A stretch of DNA of 11,081 nt, taken from the NCBI GenBank assembly GCA_005888955.1, contig VBCS01000224.1, positions 1 to 11,081 of the forward strand. The letters run 5' to 3'. The first letter of the stretch is position 1. Each line of letters opens with the position of its first letter. Under the pieces are notes generated by a model. That model ran no database searches and was not told where the DNA came from. It saw nothing but the letters and a program-made list of their open reading frames with translations. A program made the translations under genes and the position numbers. The stretch is from Betaproteobacteria bacterium (lineage in GTDB: Bacteria; Pseudomonadota; Gammaproteobacteria; Burkholderiales; Casimicrobiaceae). This document shows, in pieces, positions 7,799 to 11,081 of this stretch.

Positions 7799-9223
7799 GT
7801 GGCTGAACAATTCGACGTCGTCGTCATCGGCGCCGGTCCGGGCGGCTACATCGCGGCGATTCGCGCGGCGCAGCTCGGCTTCAGGACTGCGTGCGTCGAC
7901 GACTGGACGATGGCCGACGGCAAGCCCGCCCCCGGTGGAACCTGCACCAACGTGGGATGCATTCCGTCCAAGGCGCTGCTGCAGTCTTCCGAGCATTTCG
8001 AGCACGCCGGCCACGCTTTCGCCGAGCACGGGATCGACGTCAAGGGTCTGGCGATCGACGTGACGCGAATGCTCGCGCGCAAGGACAAGGTCGTCCGCCA
8101 GAACAACGACGGCATTCTGTATCTGTTCAAGAAGAACAAGGTGGCTTTCCATTCCGGTACCGGCAGCTTCGCTGGCGGCGCGCCCGGCGCCTGGCAGATC
8201 ATGGTCGAAGGTTCCGGTGCTGCGTCGCTCGTCGCGAAGCACGTGATCGTCGCAACCGGCTCGAAGCCGCGGGCGCTTCCCGGAGCGCCGTTCGACAACA
8301 AGCTCGTCCTCGACAACGACGGCGCTCTGGCGATTCCGGAGGTGCCGCGAAAGCTCGGCGTTATCGGTGCCGGCGTGGTCGGGCTCGAAATGGGCAGCGT
8401 CTGGCGGCGATTGGGCGCGGAGGTCGCGATCCTGGAGGCACTGCCGGTTTTCTTGAGCGCCGCCGACGAGCAGGTCGCCAAGGAGGCGTGGAAGCTTTTT
8501 GCCAAGCAGGGCCTGGCCATCGAGCTCGGGATCAAAATCACCAAGGTCGTTGCGGCCAAGGATATCGCCGTCGAGTACGACGACGTCCAAGGCAAGAAGC
8601 GGAGCGCGCGCTTCGACAAGCTCATCGTCTCGATCGGCCGCCTGCCGCACACTTCCGGGCTCGGCGCCGACGTGGTCGGCCTCGAGCTGGACGAGCGTGG
8701 CTTTGTCGCCGTCGACGGGGACTGCAAGACCAATCTCGACGGTGTTTGGGCGATCGGCGACGTCGTGCGCGGCCCGATGCTCGCGCACAAGGCTGAGGAA
8801 GAAGGCGTCGCGGTCGCCGAGCGGATCGCGGGCCAGCACGGACACGTCGACTTCAACACCGTGCCGTGGGTGATCTATACCTCGCCCGAAATCGCCTGGG
8901 TCGGCCAGACCGAGCAACAGTTGAAAGCCGCCGGCGCCGCTTATCGCGCCGGAATGTTTCCGTTCTCCGCCAACGGCCGCGCGCGGGCGCTGGGCGACAC
9001 GCGCGGCTTCGTCAAATTCCTCGCCGATGCCGAGACCGATCGCATCCTCGGCCTGCACGCGATCGGGCCGATGGTGTCCGAGCTCGTCTCCGAGGGCGTG
9101 GTCGCGATGGAATTCGGCGCTGCGAGCGAAGACATCGCCCGCATCTGCCACGCGCATCCGTCGCTGTCCGAAGCGGTGAAGGAAGCGGCGCTCGCGGTGG
9201 ACAAACGTACGCTGAACCTCTGA
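7799..9223 (+). CDS. lpdA: Dihydrolipoyl dehydrogenase (E3 of the 2-oxoglutarate dehydrogenase complex)
   Basis: A 474-residue flavoprotein disulfide reductase that reoxidises dihydrolipoamide on E2 and passes the electrons to NAD+. In order: the FAD-binding motif GAGPGG (11-16); the redox-active disulfide Cys49-Cys54 in GGTCTNVGCIPSK; the NAD-binding motif GVIGAGVVGLEMG (187-199); the second FAD contact AIGDVVRGPMLAHKA (318-332); and the C-terminal dimer domain with the catalytic pair His453-Glu458 in HPSLSE. There is no N-terminal lipoyl domain. The GTG at 7799 is the start because an in-frame TGA lies at 7790-7792 and the next codons lead straight into the FAD motif. No convincing Shine-Dalgarno site precedes it. 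It lies 21 bases after sucB, so this copy probably serves the 2-oxoglutarate complex, though it may be shared with pyruvate dehydrogenase or the glycine cleavage system. Confidence 0.97.
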   Translation: MAEQFDVVVIGAGPGGYIAAIRAAQLGFRTACVDDWTMADGKPAPGGTCTNVGCIPSKALLQSSEHFEHAGHAFAEHGIDVKGLAIDVTRMLARKDKVVRQNNDGILYLFKKNKVAFHSGTGSFAGGAPGAWQIMVEGSGAASLVAKHVIVATGSKPRALPGAPFDNKLVLDNDGALAIPEVPRKLGVIGAGVVGLEMGSVWRRLGAEVAILEALPVFLSAADEQVAKEAWKLFAKQGLAIELGIKITKVVAAKDIAVEYDDVQGKKRSARFDKLIVSIGRLPHTSGLGADVVGLELDERGFVAVDGDCKTNLDGVWAIGDVVRGPMLAHKAEEEGVAVAERIAGQHGHVDFNTVPWVIYTSPEIAWVGQTEQQLKAAGAAYRAGMFPFSANGRARALGDTRGFVKFLADAETDRILGLHAIGPMVSELVSEGVVAMEFGAASEDIARICHAHPSLSEAVKEAALAVDKRTLNL

Positions 9224-9254
9224 GTTCGGGGATGCGCGAACCGGGCGATGCGAC

Positions 9255-10394
9255 ATGAATGACACCACGCCCAGTTTTGCCGCTTCTCGTGGCGCGCTCA
9301 TCCGGCAGCTCGAGCCGGAGCTCATCCGCCGCGACATCGTCCTCGACGGCGCACAAGCCGAGGCGTTCGCGCGCCTGCAACGCCTGTACGACGAGCTCGT
9401 CGCTTTCAAGAAGGCGCGTCAATCGCTTCTTCGCTGGCTCAGTCCTCCCGTGCCTCCGCGCGGCGTGTACTTTTGGGGCGGCGTCGGACGGGGAAAAAGC
9501 TTCCTGATGGACGCTTTCTATGCCGCGGTGCCGTTGCGGCGCAAGACGCGGGTGCATTTTCACGCCTTCATGCGCGACGTGCACGAGGAGCTCAAGACGC
9601 TCAAGCGCGAAGAAGACCCTCTCGCCACGGTCGCCGCTCGCATCGCCCGCCGCCACCGTCTGGTGTGCTTCGACGAATTCCACGTCTCCGACGTTGCCGA
9701 CGCCATGATTCTGGGCCGGCTGCTCAGTGCGCTCTTCGTGCGCGGGCTCGTCTTCGTCATGACTTCGAACTACCGGCCCGACGACCTCTATCCCGACGGA
9801 CTGCAGCGACAGAATCTGCTGCCGACGATCGCGCTGCTCAAGCAGTGGCTGGACGTGATCGAAGTCGACGGCGGCACCGACTACCGCCTGCGTGAGCTCG
9901 AGCACGCCGCGTGCTACTACACGCCGCTCTCCGACGCGGTCGAGGCGGAGCTGACGGCGTTGTTCGAGCGTATGCGCCCCGGTCCGGACGAGAATCCGCG
10001 GCTTTCGATCGAAGCCCGCACGCTCAAGGCGAGAAAGCGCGCGGGAAGCCTCGTGTGGTTCGACTTCGCCGCGTTGTGCGAAGGCCCGCGCTCGCAGCTC
10101 GATTATCTCGAGATCGCCCGTCGCTTCGCGGTCGTCATCGTCTCGGGCTTGCCCCGCCTCACCCCGGACATGGGCGACGCCGCGCGGCGCTTTACCTGGC
10201 TCGTCGACGTGCTCTACGATCATCGGGTAAAGTTATTGCTGTCGGCGGCGGTCCCCGCCGAGGAGCTCTACCGTGAGGGGCCGAACAGCCAGGAATTTCC
10301 GCGCACCGCGAGCCGCTTGATCGAGATGCGCACCCGAGAATACATGGCATTGCCGCACCAGGCGGGCGAACCCGCCATGCCACCGCCGCTCTGA
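9255..10394 (+). CDS. zapE: AFG1-family P-loop ATPase ZapE
   Basis: A 379-residue ATPase (E. coli ZapE: 375). The family is related to yeast AFG1 and human AFG1L (LACE1), which act in mitochondrial protein quality control of respiratory complexes; E. coli ZapE has been linked to Z-ring constriction. Walker A is GGVGRGKS at residues 75-82, Walker B is LVCFDEFH at 136-143, and a sensor-1-like MTSNYRPDDLYPDGLQR runs from 169. The family C-terminus SRLIEMRT (353-360) is present. No signal peptide or membrane segment is seen. The ATG at 9255 follows lpd by 31 bases; only weak GGGCGA (9243-9248) precedes it. A 5-bp inverted repeat with an 8-base loop (9224-9228 with 9237-9241) sits in the gap but is too weak to call a terminator. 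Family assignment is firm; the cellular role in this organism is inferred. Confidence 0.94.
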   Translation: MNDTTPSFAASRGALIRQLEPELIRRDIVLDGAQAEAFARLQRLYDELVAFKKARQSLLRWLSPPVPPRGVYFWGGVGRGKSFLMDAFYAAVPLRRKTRVHFHAFMRDVHEELKTLKREEDPLATVAARIARRHRLVCFDEFHVSDVADAMILGRLLSALFVRGLVFVMTSNYRPDDLYPDGLQRQNLLPTIALLKQWLDVIEVDGGTDYRLRELEHAACYYTPLSDAVEAELTALFERMRPGPDENPRLSIEARTLKARKRAGSLVWFDFAALCEGPRSQLDYLEIARRFAVVIVSGLPRLTPDMGDAARRFTWLVDVLYDHRVKLLLSAAVPAEELYREGPNSQEFPRTASRLIEMRTREYMALPHQAGEPAMPPPL

Positions 10395-10399
10395 GGAGG
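10395..10399 (+). promoter_or_regulatory. Strong Shine-Dalgarno site of the acrylyl-CoA reductase gene, touching the zapE stop
   Basis: GGAGG at 10395-10399 follows directly on the zapE TGA (10392-10394) and lies 9 bases before the ATG at 10409. It is the strongest ribosome binding site in the window. Ribosomes ending zapE would cover it, which suggests translational coupling. Confidence 0.8.
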
Positions 10400-10408
10400 A
10401 CCCTACCC

Positions 10409-11081
10409 ATGCACCGGTTCAAGGCTTACCGCACGTTCGAGAACGACAAGGTGGTGTCGAGCCGCTTTGTCGAGATGACCGAAGACGAGCTCGATCCGGG
10501 CGACGTCATCGTCAGGACCAAGTACTCGACCATCAATTACAAGGACGCGCTGTCGTACAACGGCGCCGGAAGGATCATGCGCAAGTTCCCTACGGTCGGC
10601 GGCATCGACATGGCGGGGACGATCGAGGTGTCGGCCGACCCTCGGTTCAAGCGCGGGGACAAGGTCATCGTGCACGCCTACGACTTCGGCGTCGCCCACG
10701 ATGGCGGTTACGCGGAATACGTGCGCGTTCCGGGCGACTGGATCGTGCGCCGTCCCGAGCACATGACGGCTTTCGACGCCATGACGCTTGGCACGGCCGG
10801 ATTCACTGCCGCGCAGGCGATCATGCTGATGGAATACAACGGCCTGAAGCCCGAGAACGGGCCGGTCGCGGTCACCGGAGCGACCGGCGGCGTCGGTAGC
10901 GTCGCCATCGAAATCCTCGCCAAGCTCGGCTATCACGTCGTCGCGATCACCGGCAAAGAAGAGGAAAGCGGCTACTTGCGCGGCTTGGGCGCGAAGGAGA
11001 TCAGGCTGCGGCAGTCGATAGACCTCGCCAACGTCCGCCCCCTCGACAAAGCGACCTGGGCTGGCGTCGTCGACAATCTGG
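10409..11081 (+). CDS. acuI: YhdH/AcuI-family NADPH-dependent acrylyl-CoA reductase, N-terminal part (3' end outside window)
   Basis: An open frame from the ATG at 10409 that runs off the right edge, giving the first 224 residues of a protein expected to be about 325-330 long. It matches the zinc-free medium-chain dehydrogenase/reductase family of E. coli YhdH and Rhodobacter AcuI, which reduce acryloyl-CoA to propionyl-CoA with NADPH. Visible hallmarks: TINYKDAL (residues 41-48), FPTVGGIDMAGT (60-71), DPRFKRGDKV (77-86), LGTAGFTAAQA (127-137) and the nucleotide-binding VTGATGGVGSVA (155-166). There are no zinc-ligand cysteines in the visible part. A strong Shine-Dalgarno site starts right at the zapE stop, so it is probably read with zapE. 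The family is certain; acrylyl-CoA as the substrate here is inferred from the close match to YhdH/AcuI. A generic quinone oxidoreductase label is the usual alternative. Confidence 0.9.
   Translation, partial: MHRFKAYRTFENDKVVSSRFVEMTEDELDPGDVIVRTKYSTINYKDALSYNGAGRIMRKFPTVGGIDMAGTIEVSADPRFKRGDKVIVHAYDFGVAHDGGYAEYVRVPGDWIVRRPEHMTAFDAMTLGTAGFTAAQAIMLMEYNGLKPENGPVAVTGATGGVGSVAIEILAKLGYHVVAITGKEEESGYLRGLGAKEIRLRQSIDLANVRPLDKATWAGVVDNL

Noticed and set aside
9224..9241. Small inverted repeat in the lpd-zapE gap as a terminator
   Set aside because: The stem is only 5 bp with an 8-base loop and there is no T-tract.
6989..9409. Long minus-strand open frame (806 codons) opposite sucB and lpd
   Set aside because: Same reasoning: it mirrors well-identified genes, has shadow-like composition and shows no domain.

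Overview
The window is a GC-rich stretch of proteobacterial core metabolism, with every gene on the + strand. Protein sequences and gene order point to a betaproteobacterium: sdhA-sdhB-sdhE-gltA-sucA-sucB-lpd-zapE is, from general knowledge, the arrangement seen around the TCA-cycle genes of Burkholderiales, Rhodocyclales and relatives. No species can be named from the sequence alone.

Layout: 1-1110 is the C-terminal part of the succinate dehydrogenase flavoprotein (sdhA), cut by the left edge. 1111-1242 is a gap holding a 104-bp imperfect palindrome (1120-1223). sdhB follows (1243-1938), then the small FAD-assembly factor sdhE (2002-2244) and citrate synthase gltA (2297-3592). The three parts of the 2-oxoglutarate dehydrogenase complex come next: E1 sucA (3628-6471), E2 sucB (6494-7777) and E3 lpd (7799-9223). 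The last two genes are the AFG1-type ATPase zapE (9255-10394) and a YhdH/AcuI-type acrylyl-CoA reductase (10409 onward), cut by the right edge. No gap exceeds 132 bases and no clear internal terminator was seen, so one long transcription unit is plausible but not shown.

Together the genes give consecutive parts of the oxidative TCA cycle: citrate synthase brings acetyl-CoA in, the 2-oxoglutarate dehydrogenase complex makes succinyl-CoA, and succinate dehydrogenase (with SdhE for flavinylation) passes electrons from succinate to the quinone pool. sdhC and sdhD are expected just left of the window. All catalytic residues checked are intact, and no frameshift or pseudogene was found.

This is a conserved housekeeping region, and no defence system, CRISPR array, transposase, prophage or RNA gene was recognised. 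The one structure that the genes do not explain is the palindrome between sdhA and sdhB. It looks like a dispersed extragenic palindromic element (ERIC-like in architecture) and could form a long hairpin in the mRNA between two subunits of the same enzyme. The position of zapE at the end of a respiratory operon is the other point worth a second look.
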